Source: SAR202 cluster bacterium (GTDB taxonomy: Bacteria > Chloroflexota > Dehalococcoidia > Lucifugimonadales > UBA826). From it: 42,980 nucleotides of DNA. The notes under the pieces are model-generated. The model saw nothing but the letters and a program-made list of their open reading frames with translations, did no database searches and was not told the origin of the DNA. Where the stretch lies: contig RQOP01000091.1 in assembly GCA_008373095.1 (NCBI GenBank), positions 1 through 42,980 on the forward strand, in the 5' to 3' direction. Positions 1 through 9,410 of the stretch are shown here, piece by piece (positions within the stretch are counted from its first letter, which is position 1; each line of letters opens with the position of its first letter). The translations under genes were made by a program, and so were the position numbers.

Positions 1-1
1 G

Positions 2-892
2 TGTGAGACGGTGTTGGTATCTATGGCACAGAGTGGTCGTAACAGGGTAGGTGAGGAAACAGGTAGAATTGGTGATGTTTCCGGTCAATCAGGAGGCAGA
101 AGAGATAATTCATTTCCAGGACAATTCGAATCGATATATGGTGTAGCTGGACCTACAACTCAGTTTGGAATGGGTGTTCTTCGATATATGAAGGAAACTG
201 GATTGAGCCATGAGCAATTGGCATCGGTTCCGGTGGCACAGCGAAAATGGGCTAATAAGGTTCCCAGGGCGATGTATGGGGACCTTATTACGACTGATGA
301 CGTGTTCAATAGTAGGATGATTTGCTACCCCTTTCACCTTCTTGAATGTTGTCTTGTAACCGACGGGGGGGGTGCCCTGATAATCACCAGTTCTGAAAGA
401 GCTAAAGATTTTCCTACCAAACCGGTTTACATTATGGGAACCGGTGAATCCGTCGAAACTCCGGTGGTAAGTCAAATGTACGATATGACAACCTCAGCAG
501 CTTTTAAGACGTCTAGTAAAAAGGCCTTAGAGGAGTCCGGTATAACGCACAGCGATGTAGATCATTTAATGGTATACGACGCCTTTGCTCATTTACCAAT
601 ATATGGCCTAGAAGATTTGGGATTTGTAAAAAGAGGTGAAGCAGGGGCATTTATTGAGGAAGGTAATACTTCTCCTGGAGGGAAACTTCCCATGAATACA
701 AATGGAGGAGGACTTTCTTACACGCACACAGGGATGTATGGGATGTTTGCTATACAAGAATCCGTAAGACAGGTGCGAGGAGAAGCTGCTCATCAAGTTG
801 ACGGAGTTAAAACTTCATTTTGCCAGGGAGTTGGAGGAATGTTTATGGCAGCTGGAAGCCTTGTGTTTACCAACGAAGAGCCGCATAAGTAA
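2..892 (+). CDS. Thiolase / acetyl-CoA acetyltransferase-like (SCP-x type), C-terminal part, 5' truncated by window edge
   Basis: The frame is open to the left edge. Thiolase C-terminal motifs: DAFAHLPIYGLEDLGF, NTSPGGKLPMNTNGGGLSYTHTGMYGMFAIQESVRQVRG, FCQGVGGMF. Confidence 0.85.
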   Translation, partial: CETVLVSMAQSGRNRVGEETGRIGDVSGQSGGRRDNSFPGQFESIYGVAGPTTQFGMGVLRYMKETGLSHEQLASVPVAQRKWANKVPRAMYGDLITTDDVFNSRMICYPFHLLECCLVTDGGGALIITSSERAKDFPTKPVYIMGTGESVETPVVSQMYDMTTSAAFKTSSKKALEESGITHSDVDHLMVYDAFAHLPIYGLEDLGFVKRGEAGAFIEEGNTSPGGKLPMNTNGGGLSYTHTGMYGMFAIQESVRQVRGEAAHQVDGVKTSFCQGVGGMFMAAGSLVFTNEEPHK

Positions 893-910
893 AAGGATAA
901 TACTTTTAAT

Positions 911-1621
911 ATGACTGATATTTTGTGTTACAACGACAGTTATTTACAGGATTTTGAGGCAATCGTTACTGATGTTGTAGGGACGGGGATAGTATTGGAT
1001 AAAACAGTGTTTTACCCAGGAGGCGGTGGGCAGCCTTGTGACACTGGCACAATAAAATGGGACGGTGGGTCAACTGAGATTTCTAAGGTTTCGAGGGTCG
1101 ATGGCAAATTAGTTCACAAGGTGGAAGACTCGATGCCGGATGTTGGGGAATCTATAACAGGAGTAATTGACTGGGATAAAAGGTATCAACTCATGAGAAC
1201 TCACACTGCTTTGCATATTTTATGCGGGGTTGTTTGGAGGGATTATGCGGCTCAAGTGACTGGAGGGAACATGACTCCTCTACAAGCTAGGATGGATTTT
1301 GAACTTTCTGAGATGTCCTCTGGATTTGCTTCAGAAATTGAAAACCTTGTAAACCAAGAGGTGCAAGCAGAAAGAGATATTAAAGTCTTTAACCTGTCTA
1401 GAGAGGAAGCTTTCAAAATCCCAGATTTGATAAGAATGAAAATAAATAAATTGCCTGATTCTATTTCGGAAGTACGAATAGTCGACATATCTGGTTTAGA
1501 TCTCCAGGCAGATGGCGGAACCCACGTTCACAATACACGGGAAGTGGGCAACATAAGGGTGATAGGACATGAAAGTAAAGGTCGTATTAATAAGCGGTTG
1601 CGGATTGCTGTAGAAGATTGA
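911..1621 (+). CDS. Alanyl-tRNA editing protein (AlaX-like, trans-editing)
   Basis: YPGGGGQPCDTG, RTHTALHIL (HxxxH) and DGGTHVHNTREVGNI motifs of the AlaRS editing domain. Confidence 0.88.
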   Translation: MTDILCYNDSYLQDFEAIVTDVVGTGIVLDKTVFYPGGGGQPCDTGTIKWDGGSTEISKVSRVDGKLVHKVEDSMPDVGESITGVIDWDKRYQLMRTHTALHILCGVVWRDYAAQVTGGNMTPLQARMDFELSEMSSGFASEIENLVNQEVQAERDIKVFNLSREEAFKIPDLIRMKINKLPDSISEVRIVDISGLDLQADGGTHVHNTREVGNIRVIGHESKGRINKRLRIAVED

Positions 1622-1721
1622 AAAGGTTGATACCTAGGCTTTAAAAAGCTAGTATCTCGGAGCGGAAATATTTTGCAGTATGCGGAAGGTATGATTTACC
1701 TAAACAACTAGGAGAGAAATA

Positions 1722-2915
1722 ATGGCATTTGAATTTCAAAATATATTGGCAAACCACATTCCGGAGACTTCTAGGGTCACGCCGGCAAGGAAAGGTAAGT
1801 ACGATTTTGCAGTTGCTTACCCTGACCCTGTGTCTTTGCCACATACTGAAATTTTGGAATGCCTAAAAGAAGCGTTAGAAGAATCAGGTTCTGAGTTGGC
1901 TGTTTATCCACATCCTCAGGGGAACACCCCCCTCAGGCAATATATCGCTGAAAAAATTGGAAGAGATCGCGATATAAATGTCTCGGAAGATGAAATTATT
2001 TTGGGGAACGGCTCAGGCCAGCCAATAGACATGATATGCGCAGTACTTCTGAATCCAGGAGATATAGCAATTACTGACAGCTTTGTTTACGGCGGCACCT
2101 TGAATACTCTTCGACGACATTTTGCTGATATAAGAGGCGTCGATTCTGATGAAAAAGGCATGGACCCAGAAAAATTAGACGCAGTGATAGGGGAGGCTAT
2201 TAAATCGGGACGCAAACCAAAATTTGTTTATCTGATTGCTACTTTCCAGAATCCCCAAGGTTGGACCATTCCTGAAGATCGAAGAAAAGAATTACTGGCT
2301 GTAACTCAAAAGCATGGAGTGCCCATATTAGAAGACGATTGTTACGCTGATAATAGATACGATGGAGATCTCCCAACATCGATGGCAAACCTCGACGATA
2401 CTAACAGCGTAATGTACGTAGGTTCCTTTTCAAAAACTATTGCCCCGGGTATGAGCTTGGGCTATATGACGGCTCCTAAGTTGATACTTGATAGAGCTAT
2501 GGGCGTAAAGAGTGGGCGAGTAAGTGAATTTACAGCTATGGCGGTCGAAAAATACGCTAGAAAATATCTTGATTCTCATATTGAAGAAATAAATAGCATA
2601 CAAAGGACAAAAAGAGATGCTATGTTGGCATCCCTGGGTGAAAATTTTGGTACAAGTGCAGAGTGGAGTAATCCAGATGGAGGGCTTTATATTTGGGTAA
2701 AATTGAAGGAAGGCTCTGACATCGTCGCCCTAAATGAAAGGTCTGTTTCGGAAATTGATGTTGGATTTCATCCAGGGACTAACTACTCACCTACTGGTAA
2801 AACTGGCCAGGACCATATAAGACTTTGTTATGGGTATAACGAACCAGAAGATATCACTGAAGGGATCAGCCGACTTGCTAACTTCCTGCACAAGGAAGGC
2901 GTATTAGACTCCTAG
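1722..2915 (+). CDS. PLP-dependent aminotransferase, class I/II (2-aminoadipate/MocR-type)
   Basis: YPHPQGNTPLRQYIAEKIGR, FQNPQGWTIPEDRRKELL, EDDCYADNRY and GSFSKTIAPGMSLGY (PLP Lys). RBS 'aggagag' precedes the ATG. Confidence 0.92.
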   Translation: MAFEFQNILANHIPETSRVTPARKGKYDFAVAYPDPVSLPHTEILECLKEALEESGSELAVYPHPQGNTPLRQYIAEKIGRDRDINVSEDEIILGNGSGQPIDMICAVLLNPGDIAITDSFVYGGTLNTLRRHFADIRGVDSDEKGMDPEKLDAVIGEAIKSGRKPKFVYLIATFQNPQGWTIPEDRRKELLAVTQKHGVPILEDDCYADNRYDGDLPTSMANLDDTNSVMYVGSFSKTIAPGMSLGYMTAPKLILDRAMGVKSGRVSEFTAMAVEKYARKYLDSHIEEINSIQRTKRDAMLASLGENFGTSAEWSNPDGGLYIWVKLKEGSDIVALNERSVSEIDVGFHPGTNYSPTGKTGQDHIRLCYGYNEPEDITEGISRLANFLHKEGVLDS

Positions 2916-2932
2916 AAACCGGTTGGGTCTGT

Positions 2933-3610
2933 TTAATTCCTGCTAAATTTGAATAGCAAGTCCATATTAAGAGTGCTCGTTAGACTTCGAGCTTCTCTTT
3001 TCAGTAATATTAGGCACAGCTCAATTCTTTTTGCGGCGGATGATTCTTCTAGAATCTCTTGGCGTATTTTGTTGGATCCTTGAAGTAATTGGCCTAGAAA
3101 GAAAGATAATTTTTCAGGTTCACTTGGGATTGGTGTTTCAGCAGCCCTAACCCAGCCTCCATTAAGATTCACAATCGATTTTAAATGACTAGCAGCAGCT
3201 GTTTGGGCATCTTGCTTGGATTTTTCAGTAACTTCCTCAGAGCTGTCTCCCGGGTGTGTTTCAACTAATGCTTCGAGGTATGCCTTTTCTTCGATTAATT
3301 CTAGTATTGTGAATCTAGTTTCTCCCACAGCGGTCAGATATAGACGATTTTGAGAAATTTCTCTCATTTGTGTTATTTTCGCCAGGGTTCCTACTTTGTG
3401 AGGGACTGCTGCACCGCCGACCTCTTTTCCCTCCTTGATTAGCACCACGCCAAATTTTGAGTTGGATTCTAAGCAGTCTTGGATCATGGAATGGTACCGG
3501 TCTTCAAATATTTGAAGCGGTATTGTTCCCCCAGGAAAAAGCACGGTACTCAGGGGGAATAAGGGTATTTTTTGTGTTTCCCTGTTCATGCTTAGATCCT
3601 CACGGTTCAT
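2933..3610 (-). CDS. LON peptidase substrate-binding (N-terminal) domain protein
   Basis: IPLFPLSTVLFPGGTIPLQIFEDRYHSMI...FGVVLIKEGKEVGG is typical of a Lon N-domain. No ATPase or protease domain follows. Confidence 0.88.
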   Translation of the reverse strand: MNREDLSMNRETQKIPLFPLSTVLFPGGTIPLQIFEDRYHSMIQDCLESNSKFGVVLIKEGKEVGGAAVPHKVGTLAKITQMREISQNRLYLTAVGETRFTILELIEEKAYLEALVETHPGDSSEEVTEKSKQDAQTAAASHLKSIVNLNGGWVRAAETPIPSEPEKLSFFLGQLLQGSNKIRQEILEESSAAKRIELCLILLKREARSLTSTLNMDLLFKFSRN

Positions 3611-3770
3611 GTATAAGCAAGTTGTTATTCCGACGGATTTATTACGATGTATTATAGTTGTATTATTCGAATATCGGTAAGATTGATCTAATTTACAGTG
3701 GTTGGTAGGCTTAACATTGATATGTCTATGGAATCATTAACATTTCTAAGTAAAAAAATGCGGAGGCCAA

Positions 3771-4916
3771 ATGCACGAAGTATTCAGTGATGCCATTGAA
3801 AGACTGAGCAACGGAGAAAAAGTTGTTGTCGCCACGGTCGTTCGTACAAAAGGGTCTACTCCCCAGAAACCTGGAGCTAAGTTGATTGTAAGAGAAGATG
3901 GTTCCGGTGCAGGGACGCTTGGGGGAGGATGTGTGGAAGGTGATATTTGGTTTGCTGCTAAACAATTAATGCAAGATGGTGGAAGTACTGAATACCGAGA
4001 ATATGAGCTAAACGAGGATTTAGCGGCTGACGACGGATTGGTCTGCGGGGGAACAATGTATTTCCTAATTGATCCTGTTTATTCGCCGGATGCATATTTA
4101 CCTTATGCTTCCGAAATAGATAAAGCTTACTCAGGTGAAGGAGCAGTGGCCTTGGCTACAGTTGTTAAGAGTGGGAGTGATGGGAATTCAAGAATCGGTG
4201 ATAAATTGTTTGTGAGGGAAAACGGGGAATTTGAAGGCTCTATAGGTAATGAAAAAGAAGATGAGGATGCAAAAAATAAAGCTTTTGAGCTTATGATCCA
4301 TGGTCGCAATGAGTACGTTAAAACAAACTCAGGAACCGAATATTTTATTGAGGCATATACTACCCCACCTCAGTTGGTCATTTGTGGTGGTGGACATGTT
4401 TCACGGGCTTTAGCTTCACTGGCAAAGCCTTTAGAGTTTAGGCTTTTTATCACAGATGACAGAGAAGAATTTGCAAATCCTGATCGATTTCCCGAGGCGG
4501 ATATAATACTGTCTGAAACTCCTGAGGTTGCACTTCCAAAATTACCAATAAATCCGAACACCTTCATAGTAGTGGCTACAAGAGGCCATCGTTATGACAA
4601 TGTTGCTTTGCTAGCTGCTGCAAAAACATCTGCAAAGTATGTTGGGCTGATGGGCAGTAAACGGAAAACTATTCTTATTTACGAGGATCTCATTCGGGAA
4701 GGCCTTGAATATGAGCGTCTAAATGAAATCAGGTCACCAATTGGACTAGATATCAGGGCTCGAACACCAGAAGAAATTGCAGTCAGCATTATGTCAGAGA
4801 TTCTTATGTTCCGGCTTGGTGGTTCGGGTGCCCCCATGAAATTGGACAAAAAACAAATTGATCGCATTAGAAATAAAGTAGATAGAGATTCGAAGAGCTT
4901 TGTAGAAGCCACCTAG
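3771..4916 (+). CDS. XdhC/CoxI family protein (molybdo-hydroxylase maturation)
   Basis: VVRTKGSTPQKPGAKLIV, GTLGGGCVEGDIW, PPQLVICGGGHVSRALASLA, GLMGSKRKT, SPIGLDIRARTPEEIAVSIMSEIL. Confidence 0.93.
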   Translation: MHEVFSDAIERLSNGEKVVVATVVRTKGSTPQKPGAKLIVREDGSGAGTLGGGCVEGDIWFAAKQLMQDGGSTEYREYELNEDLAADDGLVCGGTMYFLIDPVYSPDAYLPYASEIDKAYSGEGAVALATVVKSGSDGNSRIGDKLFVRENGEFEGSIGNEKEDEDAKNKAFELMIHGRNEYVKTNSGTEYFIEAYTTPPQLVICGGGHVSRALASLAKPLEFRLFITDDREEFANPDRFPEADIILSETPEVALPKLPINPNTFIVVATRGHRYDNVALLAAAKTSAKYVGLMGSKRKTILIYEDLIREGLEYERLNEIRSPIGLDIRARTPEEIAVSIMSEILMFRLGGSGAPMKLDKKQIDRIRNKVDRDSKSFVEAT

Positions 4917-4924
4917 GTTATATA

Positions 4925-5530
4925 TTGTCAATCACGGGTATTTTGACCGCCGCTGGGTTATCTACCAGAATGGGTGCCCCTAAAGCCCTCCTTCCCTGGC
5001 GGAATACTACTTTGATAAAACACCAGATTGGGTGCCTACTTGGTGGAGGATGTGATCATGTTGTTGTCGTTTTAGGACACGAATGTATGGATATATCTAG
5101 GGAAATCGAGACAGGGTTTCCGGCGGGCGCTCCAATTACTATGGTCTGTAATATTGAATACGAGTTGGGAAGGGCTACCAGTATTAAGGAAGGGATACTT
5201 TCCGCCCCTTTCTACTCCAGCGGATTTTTGCTTATTGCTGTTGATCAGCCGACAGAAAATCACATCGTTTCAAGGATCATAGAGGAACATGGGTCTGTTG
5301 ACGCTTTCATAACCTCCCCGAGGTACAAGGGTCAGGGAGGGCATCCAGTTTTATTTTCTAGTAAATTAAAGCCAGAATTGTTGAATATTGATGACGATAC
5401 ACAAGGGTTGAAACCTGTATTTGAGAATTATAGGTCAGTTTTGAACCGTATAGACTTTGACACACCCTTAGTTAGACTTGATTTAAATGATTACGAGACC
5501 TATTTGAAAAATTACAATTTGTTCTCTTAG
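4925..5530 (+). CDS. MobA-like NTP transferase (molybdenum cofactor cytidylyltransferase-like)
   Basis: GILTAAGLSTRMGAPKALLPW, LLIAVDQPTE and YKGQGGHPVLFSS. Predicted TTG start, immediately after xdhC. Confidence 0.88.
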   Translation: MSITGILTAAGLSTRMGAPKALLPWRNTTLIKHQIGCLLGGGCDHVVVVLGHECMDISREIETGFPAGAPITMVCNIEYELGRATSIKEGILSAPFYSSGFLLIAVDQPTENHIVSRIIEEHGSVDAFITSPRYKGQGGHPVLFSSKLKPELLNIDDDTQGLKPVFENYRSVLNRIDFDTPLVRLDLNDYETYLKNYNLFS

Positions 5531-5558
5531 GATGCGTGAAAATGTGGGTTATTTTCCT

Positions 5559-7454
5559 TTATTCGACCCACTTACTTATGGCCTTATCCAACCTCAGATT
5601 TAATTCTTCGTGGTCTTTTCCTAACGTACTTATGCTCTCCAGATCGCCGTTAGTTGAAGCTTCCTCCAGTTTTTCTTCTAATTCTGCAATTTGAGATTCT
5701 AAATTAGCTATTGAATCTTCATGATTTTCTTTCTTTGAGCGAGTGTTATTTCGTGGTTTAGATTTTTTATGATTGGTTTTGGATTTTGGTTTTGGTTTTT
5801 GAGGTGCTGGTAACTGAACTGGTCTATTATCTTCTGAAGGTTGAATTATTGGATTGGATTCAGACAACAGTTCTTGGTAAGTCCCTTCAAAATGGCGTAC
5901 TGATCCATCTTCAATAATGAGAAGATTGTCTGCTAGAAGAGATATTAAATGACGGTCATGCGAGACAAACATTGTTGTGCCTTCAAAACCTTTTAACATG
6001 GATTCCAGAGCCTCCCTGCTCAATATGTCAAGATGGGTAGTAGGTTCATCTAGTACCAAGACATTTGGCTCAGTTATCAATAGCCTGCTCAAGGCTAATC
6101 TCCCTCTTTCACCTCCACTTAAAGAAGACACTTGATCGTAAATCTCTTCTCCAGTAAAAAGGAATCGGGCAAGAAAACTTCGTGCCTCTCCTATGGAAAG
6201 ATTTTTAATTTCCAGCAGGGCTTCGAGTACTGTTATATTGTCAGCAATCTCATCTGAACCTTGTCTAAAATATCCGATCTTGACGTTATGTCCCAAGTTG
6301 GATGATCCTGATAAAGCTGGTATGTCACCAATAATTGTTTTCAACAAAGTGGTTTTACCTATTCCATTGTTTCCAATTATTGCTGTTGTGGTTCCACGCT
6401 CTATTTCAATATCAGGTACGTCAAACAGCTTAATTTGATTGCCTTCGTTTGAAAATCCTACGTCCAAGCCGTCAGTGCTAATCACTGTTTGCCCAGTACG
6501 GCTTGCAAAACTGGAAGATATGGAGACGGTTTGGTCATTTGAAGGAGCATCCATTCGCTCGATTTTATCGAGTCTTTTCGCTCTACCTCTTGCTTCTTTA
6601 GATCTTTGGCCGGCGTGGTATCTGGCGATGAAATTCTGTTCTCTTTTGATATATTCCTGCTGACGTATGTATTCTTTTTCAAACCGTGCATCCTCTTCTG
6701 ATTTGAGGGTTTTATATTTGGAATAATTTCCGCGGTAAGATTTGAGCTGGCAATTATCTATCTCCCATATTTCAGAAGCTACTCGATCCAGGAAAAATCG
6801 ATCATGGGAGACAACCATAAAAGCATTTGAGGACCTGTTCAAAAAATCTTCAAGCCACTCAAGCCCCTTAAAATCAAGATAATTTGTCGGTTCATCTAAT
6901 ACCAGAAGGTCAGGATCGGCTAGTAAGGCTGTTGCTAAAGCCGCTCTTGTCCTTTCTCCTCCACTTGCATCTGATACTAGTGTTGCGAGGTTTGTGTCGC
7001 TTAATCCTACACCTTCGACAACTCGATCCATCCTATTCTGATAATCATATCCACCTAATGACTCATATTCATCTAGAAAGTCTGAATATCTTTTTTCAGC
7101 CTGTGATCGTGCAGTTCCCTCAGATTCTTGGATTGCGAAAGCACTCGTCTCCATATCTTTTTCGAGTTGGACTAGGTGCTCAAAAGCTTTACTAATTTGG
7201 TCACTTAATGTTCCACTTCCTGACTGCAACGCAGTCTGTGGTACATATCCAACTCTGAGGGTATCGGATTTAAAAATATCTCCACCATCAAAATCTTGAA
7301 GGCCTAGTAAAACTTTAATTAGAGAAGTTTTGCCGCTCCCATTTGGGCCAACTATCCCAATGTGAGCTTTTTCATTTACTTGCAATGTCACGTCAGAGAA
7401 AATCTCTATGTCGGCATAATGCAGATTCAATTGTGAGGCGCCTAGTAGGGACAT
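5559..7454 (-). CDS. ABC-F family ATP-binding protein (Uup/EttA-like)
   Basis: Two ABC domains with Walker A (GPNGSGKTSL, GNNGIGKTTL), signature (SGGERTRAALA, SGGERGRLALS) and no TM segments. Lys-rich linker and C-terminal coiled coil. Confidence 0.95.
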   Translation of the reverse strand: MSLLGASQLNLHYADIEIFSDVTLQVNEKAHIGIVGPNGSGKTSLIKVLLGLQDFDGGDIFKSDTLRVGYVPQTALQSGSGTLSDQISKAFEHLVQLEKDMETSAFAIQESEGTARSQAEKRYSDFLDEYESLGGYDYQNRMDRVVEGVGLSDTNLATLVSDASGGERTRAALATALLADPDLLVLDEPTNYLDFKGLEWLEDFLNRSSNAFMVVSHDRFFLDRVASEIWEIDNCQLKSYRGNYSKYKTLKSEEDARFEKEYIRQQEYIKREQNFIARYHAGQRSKEARGRAKRLDKIERMDAPSNDQTVSISSSFASRTGQTVISTDGLDVGFSNEGNQIKLFDVPDIEIERGTTTAIIGNNGIGKTTLLKTIIGDIPALSGSSNLGHNVKIGYFRQGSDEIADNITVLEALLEIKNLSIGEARSFLARFLFTGEEIYDQVSSLSGGERGRLALSRLLITEPNVLVLDEPTTHLDILSREALESMLKGFEGTTMFVSHDRHLISLLADNLLIIEDGSVRHFEGTYQELLSESNPIIQPSEDNRPVQLPAPQKPKPKSKTNHKKSKPRNNTRSKKENHEDSIANLESQIAELEEKLEEASTNGDLESISTLGKDHEELNLRLDKAISKWVE

Positions 7455-7557
7455 ACATTCACTAGATTGATTAATAATTAATGGGATTAGTAATAAAATA
7501 TAGTTAAATTAATAATGTTGCTTTTTATTCTATAGCGAAAGTTAAAGTTTTGGTGGA

Positions 7558-7749
7558 TTGAATATGCCTTTTTTGCTTACTGTTTTGGCTCATCATTCGG
7601 AGCCAGGCGATCCTGACCTAATGAGTTGGCTGATAGATACGATAAGACATTTGATAGGTGGAGATTCTACCCTGGCCTTACTAGTTCTATTTTTGGTTAT
7701 TATCGCTGTTCCGATAGCAATTGTGGCTGCATATAAAATGTTTTTCTAG
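7558..7749 (+). CDS. Small single-TM hypothetical protein (63 aa)
   Basis: ORF in otherwise unassigned space with a hydrophobic C-terminal helix (LALLVLFLVIIAVPIAIVAAYKMFF). Confidence 0.5.
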   Translation: MNMPFLLTVLAHHSEPGDPDLMSWLIDTIRHLIGGDSTLALLVLFLVIIAVPIAIVAAYKMFF

Positions 7750-7752
7750 AAA

Positions 7753-8328
7753 TTAGAAAGGTATATCAGATAGTGAATACCAATTTGCATGCGGCTCTAC
7801 CGGTATTCCCTTTGAAGTCAACAAATCACCGATTTCCATTTCCAAATTATTGTCCCGCTGATTGTTGTCAGTAGGTACCAGTGGATAAAATTTTGCTGAT
7901 CTGTAATTACAGACCCAATAGGAGGGTTCATTTTTAGCCATGCCTTTGAATATGGCGGCTGTCATGGTACTGCCCAGTCCCAGGTTGGCTATATGAGAAC
8001 TAACCGAGTTGACGTCATTTATCATTTTTTGCATTATTGGATTTTCAAATACAATCCAAGAACTATCATATTCACCAGATTTCATGCTAATAATTTTGGA
8101 TGTTATAGGCTGCTGTTCGGGATGAATATTTTTTAGTGATGCATCAATATTTTCGAAAAACGGATCATCACTTGTGTTTAATAATAGAGCGGACTTTACT
8201 GAGAATGTGATTTTTTCTGTGCTTTTTGGAAATGTAAGGTTTTCAACCCTCAGAATAGTGGAAAGAATGTCAGATTCATCCGACTTAGGTTTATTGCGTT
8301 TGCCAAAGATACTTTTAAGTAGGCCCAC
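7753..8328 (-). CDS. pspAB: PspA-associated protein PspAB-like
   Basis: N-terminal MGLLKSIFGKR and C-terminal FYPLVPT..QRDNNLEMEI...PVEPHANWYSLSDIPF match the PspAB pattern as I remember it. Directly downstream of htpX, a known neighbour. Confidence 0.75.
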   Translation of the reverse strand: MGLLKSIFGKRNKPKSDESDILSTILRVENLTFPKSTEKITFSVKSALLLNTSDDPFFENIDASLKNIHPEQQPITSKIISMKSGEYDSSWIVFENPIMQKMINDVNSVSSHIANLGLGSTMTAAIFKGMAKNEPSYWVCNYRSAKFYPLVPTDNNQRDNNLEMEIGDLLTSKGIPVEPHANWYSLSDIPF

Positions 8329-8338
8329 AGTCTTTATA

Positions 8339-9265
8339 TTACCTGAGTAAGTGCCAATTTTGCCGTTGCATTTCCATGAGTCTATCTATTCTCACTTCTG
8401 TCTTGGGGTGTGATGACATCAGTGATGCAATTGCATTACCTTGCAGCGCAGGAATAATGAAAAATGCGTTAGCATGCTCAACTTGGCGAAGATCTTTTTC
8501 AGGTATTTGCGCTATTTGTCCGCTTATTTTATTAAGGGCTGAAGCAAGGTTGGATGGGCTTCCAGTCATGATTGCACCTTCTCTGTCAGCTGCTAATTCT
8601 CTATATCTAGAAAGGGTACTTATCAGAATTTGACTAACAAAATAAATTACTATCACCCCGACATAAACAGCCATCATAATCATAGCAGCTTGACCGCCAT
8701 TACCTTCCCTTCTATGTCCTCCAAAACCACCGAATAGGCTCATCCAAAATAGCATCTGCATCAAAAATCCAGCTATTACTACAATAAGGCTAGCCCATGT
8801 CATTACCATAACGTCGCGATTTTTTATGTGTGCAAGTTCATGGCCAATGACCCCTTCTAGTTCATCGTCATTTAACCGATTTAGTAGTCCAGTGGTCACT
8901 GCTACTGTAGCATGGTTTGGACTTCTACCTGTGGCAAAGGCATTTGGTGCCTCTATGTCCATTATTGCAACTGTGCGTGGTTTTGGAATGCCGCCAACTA
9001 TCGAAAGTCTTTCTATCATGCCATGTAGTTTTGGTTGCTCCTCCGCAGTAACGGGTTTTGCCCCAGTAGTTTTTAGAACGAGTTTGTCAGACATGAAATA
9101 TTGGAAAAACACCATTGCGATCCCCATACCAAGTACAAGAAAGAGAGGCAATCCGGAAATAAGCAATATTCCGAATAGGGCTATGTAAGCTACAAATAGC
9201 ATTAGACCAGTCATTACCATTCTGATTGTTAATTGGTGATCTTTGCCAATTGAATTTCGTTGCAT
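8339..9265 (-). CDS. htpX: Zinc metalloprotease HtpX (M48)
   Basis: HELAHIKNRD (HExxH), AFATGRSPNHATVAVTTGLL, RYRELAADREGA, SSHPKTEVRIDRL. Confidence 0.97.
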   Translation of the reverse strand: MQRNSIGKDHQLTIRMVMTGLMLFVAYIALFGILLISGLPLFLVLGMGIAMVFFQYFMSDKLVLKTTGAKPVTAEEQPKLHGMIERLSIVGGIPKPRTVAIMDIEAPNAFATGRSPNHATVAVTTGLLNRLNDDELEGVIGHELAHIKNRDVMVMTWASLIVVIAGFLMQMLFWMSLFGGFGGHRREGNGGQAAMIMMAVYVGVIVIYFVSQILISTLSRYRELAADREGAIMTGSPSNLASALNKISGQIAQIPEKDLRQVEHANAFFIIPALQGNAIASLMSSHPKTEVRIDRLMEMQRQNWHLLR

Positions 9266-9410
9266 AGTTTTTCAACACCTTTGGGTGATTAAATGTCTTA
9301 TTTCAATTATATTATATTTGTTGCTCTTATTTGTGCTTATCTGATTCACAAATTATGGCAACGAATATAATGCTTATGAAGACAGTGAATCATCTGATGA
9401 GGAAAACATA

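Noticed and set aside
6193-7195. Plus-strand ORFs (81, 74, 103 aa) opposite the ABC-F gene, and a 69-aa out-of-frame ORF at 6482-6691
   Set aside because: They overlap strongly conserved ABC-F coding sequence, lack recognisable domains and have low-complexity, antisense-type composition.
8376-9188. Antisense ORFs over htpX (85 and 120 aa)
   Set aside because: Shadow ORFs of a conserved M48 protease.
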